64,000 bases of DNA from Taibaiella soli. Its GTDB lineage: Bacteria; Bacteroidota; Bacteroidia; Chitinophagales; Chitinophagaceae. Every line of letters starts with the position of its first letter. The first letter of the stretch is position 1. The notes under the pieces were generated by a model. It was not told the DNA's origin. It was given only the letters and a program-made list of their open reading frames with translations, and did no database searches. Made by a program: the position numbers and the translations under genes. Location: NCBI RefSeq assembly GCF_003236175.1, contig NZ_QKTW01000019.1, positions 193,818 to 257,817 on the forward strand. Reading direction: 5' to 3'. This document shows positions 34,194 through 42,834 of the stretch, one piece after another.

Positions 34194-35762
34194 ATGGGCT
34201 CTGCAGTACTCCTTACAATTATACTTGCCTATTTCGCACTCTTAATGGGCATCGCGTTTTATACTTCCCGTCATTCCAATAATGAATCATTCTTTATTGG
34301 CAACCGGAACAGCAAATGGTGGGTGGTCGCATTTGGTATGGTGGGCACTTCCCTCTCGGGCATGACATTTATCTCTGTGCCTGGAACAGTTGGCAGATCA
34401 GGGTTTGATTATTTTCAGGTTGTGATCGGATACTGGCTCGGCTATTTCGCAGTCGCGTATATTTTACTGCCACTTTATTACAAGCTACAGCTCACTTCCA
34501 TCTATACTTATCTGGAGAAAAGACTTGGCACCACTGCTTATAAAACCGGTGCATTGTTCTTTATTCTTTCGCGCACGCTGGGTGCAACTTTACGGCTTTA
34601 CCTTGTTATTAAGGTGCTACAGCTATTCGTGCTGGACAATATGGGTATTTCATTTGAAGTCACTGCTATTGTGATCCTGGCGCTGATTCTGCTGTATACC
34701 TATCGCGGCGGCGTAAAAACAATCGTATGGACCGACACCTTGCAAACGACCTTTATGCTGCTGGCATTACTCGTGTGTATTGGTTACATCATGCACGCGC
34801 TGGGCATGGGCGTAGGCGATACCTGGCATGCACTTACAGGGAATGGCTATACCAAAATGTTCCATTTTGATCCTTTACCCGGCAATTTCTTCCTGAAGCA
34901 ATTATTCGGCGGCGCTTTTATTACCATTGCCATGACGGGCCTTGATCAGGAAATGATGCAGAAAAATATCAGCGTAAAAACGTTGAAAGACTCGCAGAAA
35001 AACATGCTGACCCTAAGCTTCCTTCAGGCCTTCGTGGTATTCATTTTCCTGATGCTCGGAGGTTTGTTATACCTCTACGGGATGAGTAAAGGTGGCAGCT
35101 TCCAGCAAGTGATGACGAACGGCAAAATGGACACGCAGTTCATCCTCGATGGCAAAAACATTATGGGTGATAACATTTTCCCGACGATCGCATTCCATTA
35201 TCTGCCGCCGTTTATCGGTATCATTTTTATCATTGGGCTGATCTCCGCACTGTTTCCAAGTGCTGACGGCGCATTGACCGCGCTTACATCTTCCTACTGT
35301 ATCGATATCATCGGGCTCAAGCGCAGAACAGATCTTACGGAAAAGCAACGCTCCCGCAAACGTCTGATCGTACACAATATGTTTGCCATTATCTTCCTCG
35401 GATTTGTATTTCTTTTCCGCGAAGTAGATAACGGCTCTTTAATACAAACCTTGCTAGTAGTAGCCGGATACACTTATGGACCGCTGCTTGCTTTGTTTGC
35501 TTTTGGTATTTTTACAAAACGAAAAGTGATGGACAATGCATTGCCGATTGTTTGTATTGCAGCACCGATACTTTGTTACATCATCAAAGAACACGACAAA
35601 CAATGGCTCGGGGGTTATGTAATTGGCAATGAGTTACTCATCCTTAACGCGGCCTTGACATTTTTGCTGTTAATTTCGTGCTCCCGTCGTGAAGAAAGAG
35701 AAATTCCTTTTGTAAAGGCGTCCAACGAAACAATGACGGTGAAACAGGACGTAGACCTGTAA
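34194..35762 (+). CDS. Sodium:solute symporter family protein
   Basis: A 522-residue inner-membrane protein with about 13 transmembrane helices, member of the SSS family (sodium-driven uptake of sugars, amino acids, vitamins or other organic solutes). Diagnostic segments are the N-terminal YFALLMGIAFYTSRHSNNES and GNRNSKWWVVAFGMVGTSLS (unwound helix 1), FISVPGTVGRSG, TYRGGVKTIVWTDTLQTTFM and SALFPSADGALTALTSSY, which holds the Na2-site Ser/Thr. The substrate cannot be named. It heads a run of closely spaced plus-strand genes (gaps 39, 3, 20 and 25 bp) through hpt. Confidence 0.92.
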   Translation: MGSAVLLTIILAYFALLMGIAFYTSRHSNNESFFIGNRNSKWWVVAFGMVGTSLSGMTFISVPGTVGRSGFDYFQVVIGYWLGYFAVAYILLPLYYKLQLTSIYTYLEKRLGTTAYKTGALFFILSRTLGATLRLYLVIKVLQLFVLDNMGISFEVTAIVILALILLYTYRGGVKTIVWTDTLQTTFMLLALLVCIGYIMHALGMGVGDTWHALTGNGYTKMFHFDPLPGNFFLKQLFGGAFITIAMTGLDQEMMQKNISVKTLKDSQKNMLTLSFLQAFVVFIFLMLGGLLYLYGMSKGGSFQQVMTNGKMDTQFILDGKNIMGDNIFPTIAFHYLPPFIGIIFIIGLISALFPSADGALTALTSSYCIDIIGLKRRTDLTEKQRSRKRLIVHNMFAIIFLGFVFLFREVDNGSLIQTLLVVAGYTYGPLLALFAFGIFTKRKVMDNALPIVCIAAPILCYIIKEHDKQWLGGYVIGNELLILNAALTFLLLISCSRREEREIPFVKASNETMTVKQDVDL

Positions 35763-35801
35763 CATCAGGCAGGCAGTTTTGCCACACAAGACATACATCA
35801 G

Positions 35802-36500
35802 ATGAAAGAACAACTGACGAAAATAAAACTCCGTGACTGGACGGAAACAAAAGCGCATTCAAGCTGGCAGATCTTTAAGATAATGGCAGAATTTGTGCAG
35901 GGATTTGAAACGCTGGCGAAAATCGGTCCGTGTATTTCCATATTTGGATCGGCACGTACACAGCCGGGGCATAAATATTATGAGCTTACTGTTGAAATTG
36001 CACGCAGGCTGGTGGAAGAAGGTTTTGGCGTGATTACCGGCGGCGGACCGGGCATTATGGAAGCAGGTAATAAAGGTGCAAACCTTGCAGGTGGCATTTC
36101 TGTAGGATTAAATATTGACCTGCCTTTCGAACAACATTCGAACCCCTACATCGCCCGTGATAAGACCTTAAACTTTGATTATTTCTTTGTTCGTAAGGTA
36201 ATGTTCACCAAATATTCGCAAGGCTTTATCATGATGCCGGGCGGATGGGGCACGATGGATGAATTTTTCGAAGTGGCCACATTGATACAGACCCGTAAGT
36301 TTACGGCAACGCCGATGATCTGTATGGGCAGCACGTATTGGAACGGGTTGTTTAACTGGATGCGGGAAGCCATGCTGGAAGGCGAAGGGAACATTAGTCC
36401 CGGCGACCTGGAACTGATAAAAATATTTGATACCGCTGATGAAGTAGTGGCATATATTCGCGAATTTTATACTCATAATAAACTGCAACCAAATTTCTAG
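35802..36500 (+). CDS. LOG-family Rossmann-fold protein (TIGR00730 type)
   Basis: A 232-residue protein of the family often annotated as lysine decarboxylase-like and shown in several organisms to be a cytokinin riboside 5'-monophosphate phosphoribohydrolase (nucleotide N-glycosidase). The signature GGGPGIMEAGNKGA and the hallmark PGGWGTMDEFFE are both present, as is ISIFGSARTQPG at the nucleotide-binding start. It lies between the symporter and an O-methyltransferase gene, three bases upstream of the latter. In bacteria the role is probably nucleotide salvage or clean-up; true decarboxylase activity is unlikely. Confidence 0.9.
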   Translation: MKEQLTKIKLRDWTETKAHSSWQIFKIMAEFVQGFETLAKIGPCISIFGSARTQPGHKYYELTVEIARRLVEEGFGVITGGGPGIMEAGNKGANLAGGISVGLNIDLPFEQHSNPYIARDKTLNFDYFFVRKVMFTKYSQGFIMMPGGWGTMDEFFEVATLIQTRKFTATPMICMGSTYWNGLFNWMREAMLEGEGNISPGDLELIKIFDTADEVVAYIREFYTHNKLQPNF

Positions 36501-36503
36501 CCG

Positions 36504-37160
36504 ATGTCGAAGCTGTTGATTCCCGCCGATCTCAACGATTACGCAGAAAAATATACCACACCGGAAACTCCGGTGCTTGCTGCGCTGAATCGCGAAACGT
36601 ATGAAACCGTACCGCAACCGAAAATGTTATCGGGCCATTTGCAAGGTGCGTTTCTTCAGATGATTAGTAAAATGATACAGCCGCACCGCATCCTTGAATT
36701 GGGAACCTATACCGGCTATTCGGCTATTTGCCTGGCTCAGGGCCTGACTCCCGACGGGCATCTGCATACCATAGACATCAATGAAAATCTGGAACCCATG
36801 ACACGGAAATATTTTACCGAAGCATGGGTAGACCAGAAAATAACACGTCACTACGGCAAGGCTGCCGATATTATCCCTACTCTTGAAGACTCTTTTGATC
36901 TCGTATTTATCGATGCAGACAAGAGAAATTACAGTCTTTATTTCGATCTCGTTTTTGATAAAGTACCTATTGGCGGGTATATTCTTGCAGACAATGTTTT
37001 ATTTGAAGGTGAAGTAACCTGGCCGGAAGAAGACCGCGGCAACGCTGCTAAAGCGATGCACGCTTACAACGAAAAGCTGAGCAAAGACCCAAGAATAGAA
37101 CAAATGCTGCTGCCGCTGAGAGATGGCATTATGATTGCAAGGAAGATTGCAGCGGTATAA
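36504..37160 (+). CDS. Class I SAM-dependent O-methyltransferase
   Basis: A 218-residue methyltransferase of the catechol/caffeoyl-CoA O-methyltransferase family (Pfam Methyltransf_3). Motif I is ILELGTYTGYSAICLAQGL, the acidic ribose-binding residue follows in HTIDINENL, and the metal-binding/active-site segment is VFIDADKRNYSLYFD with ILADNVLFEGEV. The substrate is unknown. It starts three bases after the LOG gene and precedes a cell-wall hydrolase, a common but functionally unexplained arrangement. Confidence 0.91.
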   Translation: MSKLLIPADLNDYAEKYTTPETPVLAALNRETYETVPQPKMLSGHLQGAFLQMISKMIQPHRILELGTYTGYSAICLAQGLTPDGHLHTIDINENLEPMTRKYFTEAWVDQKITRHYGKAADIIPTLEDSFDLVFIDADKRNYSLYFDLVFDKVPIGGYILADNVLFEGEVTWPEEDRGNAAKAMHAYNEKLSKDPRIEQMLLPLRDGIMIARKIAAV

Positions 37161-37180
37161 CCAACTAAATTTTTTGATTG

Positions 37181-38971
37181 ATGAAGAAATGGATATTTAC
37201 ATCTCTATTTGCTTTTTTGTGTGCGCATACTGCGGTGAAAGCGCAGAGCTACCAGGAAAAAGTCAATAAATATATACAACAACATAAAGCACTGGCTATT
37301 GCAGAGCAACGCAGAAGCGGCATTCCCGCAGCCATCACATTGGCACAGGGCGTTTTTGAAACGGCGGCTGGCTGTAGCGAATTGATGACGCAGGCTAATA
37401 ATCACTTCGGGATTAAATGCAGAAAAGAATGGAAAGGGGAAACATTTGCTCATGATGATGACGCACCACAAGAATGTTTCCGCAAATACTCCTGTGCTTA
37501 TGATTCTTACAAAGACCACTCAGAATATCTTCACTCCGGAACACGCTATGCAGCTTTATTCAATTTGAAAGTAACGGATTACTCCGGCTGGGCTCATGGA
37601 TTGAAACGTTGTGGTTATGCAACGAATCCAAAATATGCACCACAACTGATCAAGCTGATTGAAGATTTTCATCTGCAGGACTATACCTATATGGCAATGA
37701 AAGCCGATGATGCAAACACCGCGCAAGCCCTCGCGGTAGCAGTAGTGCCACATCAGACTTCTTACCAGTCTGCTCAGCGCGTGGTAGACACTCCCGAAAT
37801 ACAAAGACAAACGACGGAAGTGGTTCCTGATAATGACAAAGTAGATGTGGGTAATGCAGAAGGTACACTTACCGTAAATGGACTCAAAGCTTTTTATGGC
37901 CACAGAGGTGATGTACTGCTGGAAGCTGCCATGAGATATAATATCCGCTACATTCGTCTGCTAGAGATCAATGATCTGCCAGATGCACCACTCGAAGCAG
38001 ACATGTTTGTTTATCTCGAAAAGAAAAACAGCAAAGGGACACACCGTCGCCATATTCTGCAAAAAAATGAAACCCTGCTGCAGGTAGCTCAGGCAGAAGG
38101 CATGCAATTAAAACAACTCCGCACATACAATCAGCTGGGACCAGATGAAGTGCCGGTTGCAGGAAGTACTCTGTATTTGCAGGAACAGTCGAATTCAAAA
38201 CCAGAGCTTGCAGATCCTGCGATAGTCGCTGCCGCCAGAACTTCTAAAATAAAAGTGACAACAGACGACAACACCTACGTATACAAAAAACCAGAGATAC
38301 CTGAGACCGCCAAGGCAGCAACCGCAACCAATGCAGCACCAGCTGTGGTTGTTACCGAGTCTGCAAAACCGGCGGAAACCAACGCTCCGAGACAACCTGC
38401 AACTCCTGTTGCAACTCCGGTAGATAATGCAACTCCAGCTCCTCAAGAACCGCCCGGCACACAACCGGTGCCAACGCAACCTGCTGCTGCACCTGTACCG
38501 GCACCAACTACCACACCAGTTCCTGTTACCGCATCCAAAACAGATACGACGGTCAATATTGCAAAGGAAAAAGCCGTCGGTGAAGAAGATGACGATGATG
38601 ACGATACGGATCAGCCACATCCTGCCGCTAAAACAGCCGAACCGGAAGATGAATTATCACGCCTGAAAGCAAAGCTTGATAAAGTTGTATATGCCACGGA
38701 CAACAAAACGACTACGCAAGCAGCGAACGTTCCAGCTAAAACTACTCCAACGCCGCCGGCTCCAACAGTAGCCACCAGCACGCAAACCGCTCCTGCAGCA
38801 GCTACAACCAGCGCATCTGCAGACGGCGATAAATTCTATACGGTCCAAAAAGGCGATACCGCTTTTGCCATTGCAAAGCGCAACAATATTACAATGCGCC
38901 AGCTGATGGACTGGAATCACCTCAATTTCGAAGATCTTAAAGTGGGGCAGAAACTTCGTGTAAAACCATAA
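37181..38971 (+). CDS. LysM-containing N-acetylglucosaminidase (peptidoglycan hydrolase)
   Basis: A 596-residue exported cell-wall hydrolase. Signal peptide ends VKAQ (about residue 22). The glucosaminidase domain (about 28-170) has GIPAAITLAQGVFETAAGCS with the catalytic Glu and ANNHFGIKCRKEW. Two degenerate LysM-like segments follow (about 230-340: GHRGDVLLEAAMRYNIRYIR, LQKNETLLQVAQAEGMQLKQ), then a long Pro/Ala/Thr-rich linker with an acidic tract, and a canonical C-terminal LysM (FYTVQKGDTAFAIAKRNNIT). It cleaves or remodels peptidoglycan in the periplasm. ATG 37181 is preferred over the preceding in-frame TTG. Confidence 0.92.
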   Translation: MKKWIFTSLFAFLCAHTAVKAQSYQEKVNKYIQQHKALAIAEQRRSGIPAAITLAQGVFETAAGCSELMTQANNHFGIKCRKEWKGETFAHDDDAPQECFRKYSCAYDSYKDHSEYLHSGTRYAALFNLKVTDYSGWAHGLKRCGYATNPKYAPQLIKLIEDFHLQDYTYMAMKADDANTAQALAVAVVPHQTSYQSAQRVVDTPEIQRQTTEVVPDNDKVDVGNAEGTLTVNGLKAFYGHRGDVLLEAAMRYNIRYIRLLEINDLPDAPLEADMFVYLEKKNSKGTHRRHILQKNETLLQVAQAEGMQLKQLRTYNQLGPDEVPVAGSTLYLQEQSNSKPELADPAIVAAARTSKIKVTTDDNTYVYKKPEIPETAKAATATNAAPAVVVTESAKPAETNAPRQPATPVATPVDNATPAPQEPPGTQPVPTQPAAAPVPAPTTTPVPVTASKTDTTVNIAKEKAVGEEDDDDDDTDQPHPAAKTAEPEDELSRLKAKLDKVVYATDNKTTTQAANVPAKTTPTPPAPTVATSTQTAPAAATTSASADGDKFYTVQKGDTAFAIAKRNNITMRQLMDWNHLNFEDLKVGQKLRVKP

Positions 38972-38996
38972 TAACACCAATAGTCAAAACTCATAC

Positions 38997-39530
38997 ATGT
39001 CAAAGATTCAAGTACACGACAAGTTCTTTCAACCCTATATCAGTAAAGAGAAAATCGCCGAACGCATTAATGAGCTCGGCACCCAGATCAGCACCGACTA
39101 TGCCGACAAAAATCCATTAGTATTGGCCATCCTAAATGGTTCTTTTGTTTTCGCAGCAGATCTGTTCAGAGCATTGACAATCGATGCAGAGATCTCTTTT
39201 ATTAAACTGGCATCTTATAAAGGCACTACTTCTACCGGAAATGTCATCACCGCCATCGGTATGGAAGAAGATCTTTACCAGCGCCATCTCATCATAATGG
39301 AGGATATCATTGATACAGGAAAAACACTGAGTTCATTTATCCCTGACCTGATTCACCGCCAACCCGCATCTTTACGCATTGCAACGTTTCTTACGAAACC
39401 AGAAGCATTGAAATACGATGTCAAAGCAGATTATGTAGGTTTTGAAATCCCGGACAAATTTGTGGTCGGATACGGTTTGGATTATGACGGCCATGGCCGG
39501 AACCTTCCGGAGCTATTTCAACTCGCATAA
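38997..39530 (+). CDS. hpt: Hypoxanthine phosphoribosyltransferase
   Basis: Purine salvage enzyme that joins hypoxanthine or guanine to PRPP to give IMP or GMP. The 177-residue product has the PRPP-binding loop LIIMEDIIDTGKTLSS, the N-terminal LAILNGSFVFAADLFRAL and the base-binding C-terminal DYVGFEIPDKFVVGYGLDYD. It is the last gene of the plus-strand run that begins with the symporter; a terminator follows at 39592-39619. Confidence 0.96.
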   Translation: MSKIQVHDKFFQPYISKEKIAERINELGTQISTDYADKNPLVLAILNGSFVFAADLFRALTIDAEISFIKLASYKGTTSTGNVITAIGMEEDLYQRHLIIMEDIIDTGKTLSSFIPDLIHRQPASLRIATFLTKPEALKYDVKADYVGFEIPDKFVVGYGLDYDGHGRNLPELFQLA

Positions 39531-39591
39531 ATACCTGACTGCAGAAACCTGATTTTCTGATTCAGCCATCTCTGACAATTAATTATAAAAG

Positions 39592-39625
39592 ATGGTCCCC
39601 GCATGATTGTGGGGACCATTCTTTT
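39592..39625 (+). terminator. Terminator of hpt
   Basis: Stem ATGGTCCCC (39592-39600) with GGGGACCAT (39611-39619), loop 10, followed by TCTTTTT. Confidence 0.88.
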
Positions 39626-39680
39626 TATAACATCTGATGTTTGGCTTACCGGCACACGCAATTCGATTGACAATAAAAAA

Positions 39681-39717
39681 AACGGTCAGACGAAGTGAAG
39701 CGTCCGACCGTTTTTTT
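39681..39717. terminator. Terminator of the M36 protease gene (bidirectional)
   Basis: Stem AACGGTCAGACG (39681-39692) with CGTCCGACCGTT (39701-39712), one mismatch, flanked by A-run and T-run so it can work on both strands. Confidence 0.85.
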
Positions 39718-39778
39718 ATTCTGGTCTGTGTAATATGGGCAGTGAAAAATTTATTCCCCGTTGACCATTTACATTGAC

Positions 39779-42742
39779 CTAGTGAACTACACTGATCTTA
39801 CTAGTCTGGATAGTGTGATTATCCGTTTTAATTACCAGCAGGTACTGACCAGCAGGCAATTGACTTGTACCGATATGGTAGTTTGTATTCGTTCCATCCA
39901 GTGTCAGTTCGTAGATCACTTTACCGGTGATATCATAAACACCCATTGAACCTTTTGTATTAGCAGGCAACGAAATATTTACCACGCCATCTGCCGGATT
40001 CGGATAGATTTTTGCTTTCTCTGCCGGAGCAACATTATTCACAGAAGCTGGATTAGTGCTCACCTTATCATAAATAAAGAAGTCGTCAATACCCGCTTCC
40101 ACTACGCTTTGTCCATTGCCGGTTAAATTCTGATTAACAGCATCGTATGCGGTAAATTGCAGTTGAACGTGCGCCGTGCTTGTCAGGAATTCGCTTACGG
40201 AGAAAATTCTTCTTCTCCAGACATAATCAGACTGATAAGTATACTCTACGTTTTTCCAAAGTGTATTAACAGTATCTCTCACCTGCACCTGCCATTGGTC
40301 CTTACGTGGATTGCTACCACGATCGTTTGAATACCAGCGGTAATACTCGATAATTGGTTGCTGATAACCAGTGAGGTCAAATGCTGGCGTTATCACTGTA
40401 GTTTTACCACTCAACACAGCGTTTGTTGTGATAGACTGAGAGCTTGATGAAGCATTACCGGTAATGAGACATTTCCCGGAACCTGTAGTATGGTCGTTAC
40501 CCGTCTGGCAAATCAATGAGCCCAACGCTGCTGATGTGTAAGAAGCGAGCGGTACAGCCTGCACCCAGATACCACGGGTTGTATTATCATTTGTATTGTT
40601 ACCGATTCTCCAGCCTGTAGTTGCACCTTCAAACTGATTGCTATCTACTGCAACCAGACCAATGCCGAACTGGTAAGGAATATTGGATTGCGAATAAGTG
40701 ACTGGTGATGTATTAGCAGCAAGTATTGGATTAAAAAGCGTTGGCGCATATGCACTGGTTGTACCTGTGATATCAGACACAGCAATATAGTAGTCGATCA
40801 GCTTGCCCCCTGTATCTATTCCCGGAATCTGCGCAGAGAAATTCATGTTGCCGTTATTCGTCATAGCCAACGTATCCCATGCTTTTCCACGGACGCGGTA
40901 TACCAGTTTTACATCTTGCAACCAGCTTTGGTAAGTCAACGACACAGATGCATTGACGCTAACTGGTGTACTTATTGGCTGATGTGCAATTTCCTGGTGT
41001 GTAATTGTTGCATCGCTCAGCAGATAAATGCCATGTTTTGCAAACGCTTTTACGATTTCTGTAAAATGCGGAGTACCATTACTGAGGTTGTTGTCATCGT
41101 CATCACTCATCAAAGCTGAGATGAGCACATCATGGTAAACGACTCCTTCCGTTCCGTTAGGGCCATCCGGAGTATCATAATAAACGTCTGTAAACAGTTT
41201 TGTCATTGTATCCACACTACCTGTGTTTACAGCCACATCCCACCAGGCGCCTGCAATGATTTCACCGTCTGCATGCACTTCATGCTGAATATCCTGCGGA
41301 TATACCTTCGGCGTTTGATCATAACGACGGATATAAGAATTAGGCTGATTGGTATAACAATACTGGCCGAGAATAGGATTGTGCGTAATACTGATTGCCC
41401 AGATATCTGAACTTGCTTCGTTCAGTGCACCATTTCTGATTGTAGAACCATTAGGACTGTGTGCCTGATAAAACTTGTCAGAAATGCCGTGTCCGTATTC
41501 GTGATAAATGATATCGCCGATCTCTGCGAATGATTTACAGCCACCGCCTGCAGCATAGAAATTAATGGAGTTGCCATTATAGAATGCATTACACGTACCA
41601 CTGGTAAGATCAACATTGGTCGGCAACATGATATCCATACCTGTAAAAGTAGGATAGTAGCCTTTCATGAAATCATGTACCCGGTTTACGTGATAATAAG
41701 AGTTCACCAGACGACTGTTAGATGTACCTGTAGCCGGGTAAACAAATTGTGTACCGGCTGCGTTGATGGTATCATTTACTGTAGGTGTGAGTGAACCGTT
41801 GTTTATATCGAAAACTTTTGACCATTTGCCTTGCAGCGGAATGGTAGCCACAGCAGGAAGTGTCAGGTTTGGATCATTAAAATACCCGGCACTGTCACTA
41901 TAATAAATAGCACCATTGATCGTAACCGCGAGATCAGTTAGCGGCTCATCGGTAGCTGCATTTAACGTACCATTTTTATAAACAGTTCCTTTTATCGTAA
42001 GATCGCCGCCTTCTTTGATTTCGTTAGTACGATACAAGATATCGCCAGAAATCGCGTCCACGAAACCTGTAAGTTTCAACGGACCGTCATTTTTAGTGGC
42101 TGCTTCTATAGTGTAAGACCACACAGGACGCAGCTTATAACCGTTTGCAGACGGAACCGGGAACCAGGACCAATCCGCACCTGTAGTTTTTGAAGTAATC
42201 ACCGCATCTGTGAGATCGCTGCCCGCCGCTTCGAGTGCTGCTGCAGCTGAGATAACCGGTGTTTGTGTAATGCCGTCTTGTCCGTAAGATTTAAGATTGA
42301 TGCGCACCAGTTTCCCATCGTTGGTAAAGCGGAAACTGATTCTGGAGAATTGAACTTCCTGGCCGTTTAATGTTTGTTGAAATTCTACGAAAGTAGCACG
42401 TGGCGTTACTTCATTGCGTGTCAATTGCCAATCATTTTTGTTGAGACCGGCGGATGTGAGATAGTTGTCAAAACAATACTGTGCTTTTTGCACCAGCGTG
42501 CTTCCGGGAACAGTGATGGCAGGACCAAAAAAATCATTTACCGTAATGTTGGCCGTATTGATACCCCAACCTGGAATAATGATGCGTCCTTCCTGTGTAC
42601 GCATGTTTGCTGCGTTACCTGTCTTAGCCTGCGTTACCGGGGCATTAGCATTCCTAAATACAGATACTTCGTAAGAGCTTTTCTGAGCTACCGCCGGTAA
42701 AAACGCGGCAGACAATCCCAGAAGGATTAGAGATCTTTTCAT
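39779..42742 (-). CDS. M36 (fungalysin-type) zinc metalloprotease with T9SS tail
   Basis: A 987-residue secreted protease. Signal peptide 1-20 (MKRSLILLGLSAAFLPAVAQ). An FTP-like propeptide (about 60-230) precedes the M36 catalytic domain, with zinc ligands His414 and His418 and catalytic Glu415 in DIIYHEYGHGISDKFY and the third ligand Glu in NEASSDIWAIS. A beta domain, a MAM-like or jelly-roll domain (WYSNDRGSNPRKDQWQVQVR) and a type A sorting tail from about residue 915 (KIYPNPADGVVNISL, SQLPAGQYLLVIKT) follow. Likely self-processed extracellular protease feeding peptide scavenging. The ATG at 42742 gives the signal peptide; the frame is open further upstream. Confidence 0.92.
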   Translation of the reverse strand: MKRSLILLGLSAAFLPAVAQKSSYEVSVFRNANAPVTQAKTGNAANMRTQEGRIIIPGWGINTANITVNDFFGPAITVPGSTLVQKAQYCFDNYLTSAGLNKNDWQLTRNEVTPRATFVEFQQTLNGQEVQFSRISFRFTNDGKLVRINLKSYGQDGITQTPVISAAAALEAAGSDLTDAVITSKTTGADWSWFPVPSANGYKLRPVWSYTIEAATKNDGPLKLTGFVDAISGDILYRTNEIKEGGDLTIKGTVYKNGTLNAATDEPLTDLAVTINGAIYYSDSAGYFNDPNLTLPAVATIPLQGKWSKVFDINNGSLTPTVNDTINAAGTQFVYPATGTSNSRLVNSYYHVNRVHDFMKGYYPTFTGMDIMLPTNVDLTSGTCNAFYNGNSINFYAAGGGCKSFAEIGDIIYHEYGHGISDKFYQAHSPNGSTIRNGALNEASSDIWAISITHNPILGQYCYTNQPNSYIRRYDQTPKVYPQDIQHEVHADGEIIAGAWWDVAVNTGSVDTMTKLFTDVYYDTPDGPNGTEGVVYHDVLISALMSDDDDNNLSNGTPHFTEIVKAFAKHGIYLLSDATITHQEIAHQPISTPVSVNASVSLTYQSWLQDVKLVYRVRGKAWDTLAMTNNGNMNFSAQIPGIDTGGKLIDYYIAVSDITGTTSAYAPTLFNPILAANTSPVTYSQSNIPYQFGIGLVAVDSNQFEGATTGWRIGNNTNDNTTRGIWVQAVPLASYTSAALGSLICQTGNDHTTGSGKCLITGNASSSSQSITTNAVLSGKTTVITPAFDLTGYQQPIIEYYRWYSNDRGSNPRKDQWQVQVRDTVNTLWKNVEYTYQSDYVWRRRIFSVSEFLTSTAHVQLQFTAYDAVNQNLTGNGQSVVEAGIDDFFIYDKVSTNPASVNNVAPAEKAKIYPNPADGVVNISLPANTKGSMGVYDITGKVIYELTLDGTNTNYHIGTSQLPAGQYLLVIKTDNHTIQTSKISVVH

Positions 42743-42834
42743 TTTATGGAGAAAATATAAAACGAAAAAATAGCAAAAATCCGCCATTCTCTAGGCAAAA
42801 CGCGGCAAACATTTACATTAGCAAGACAAAACGG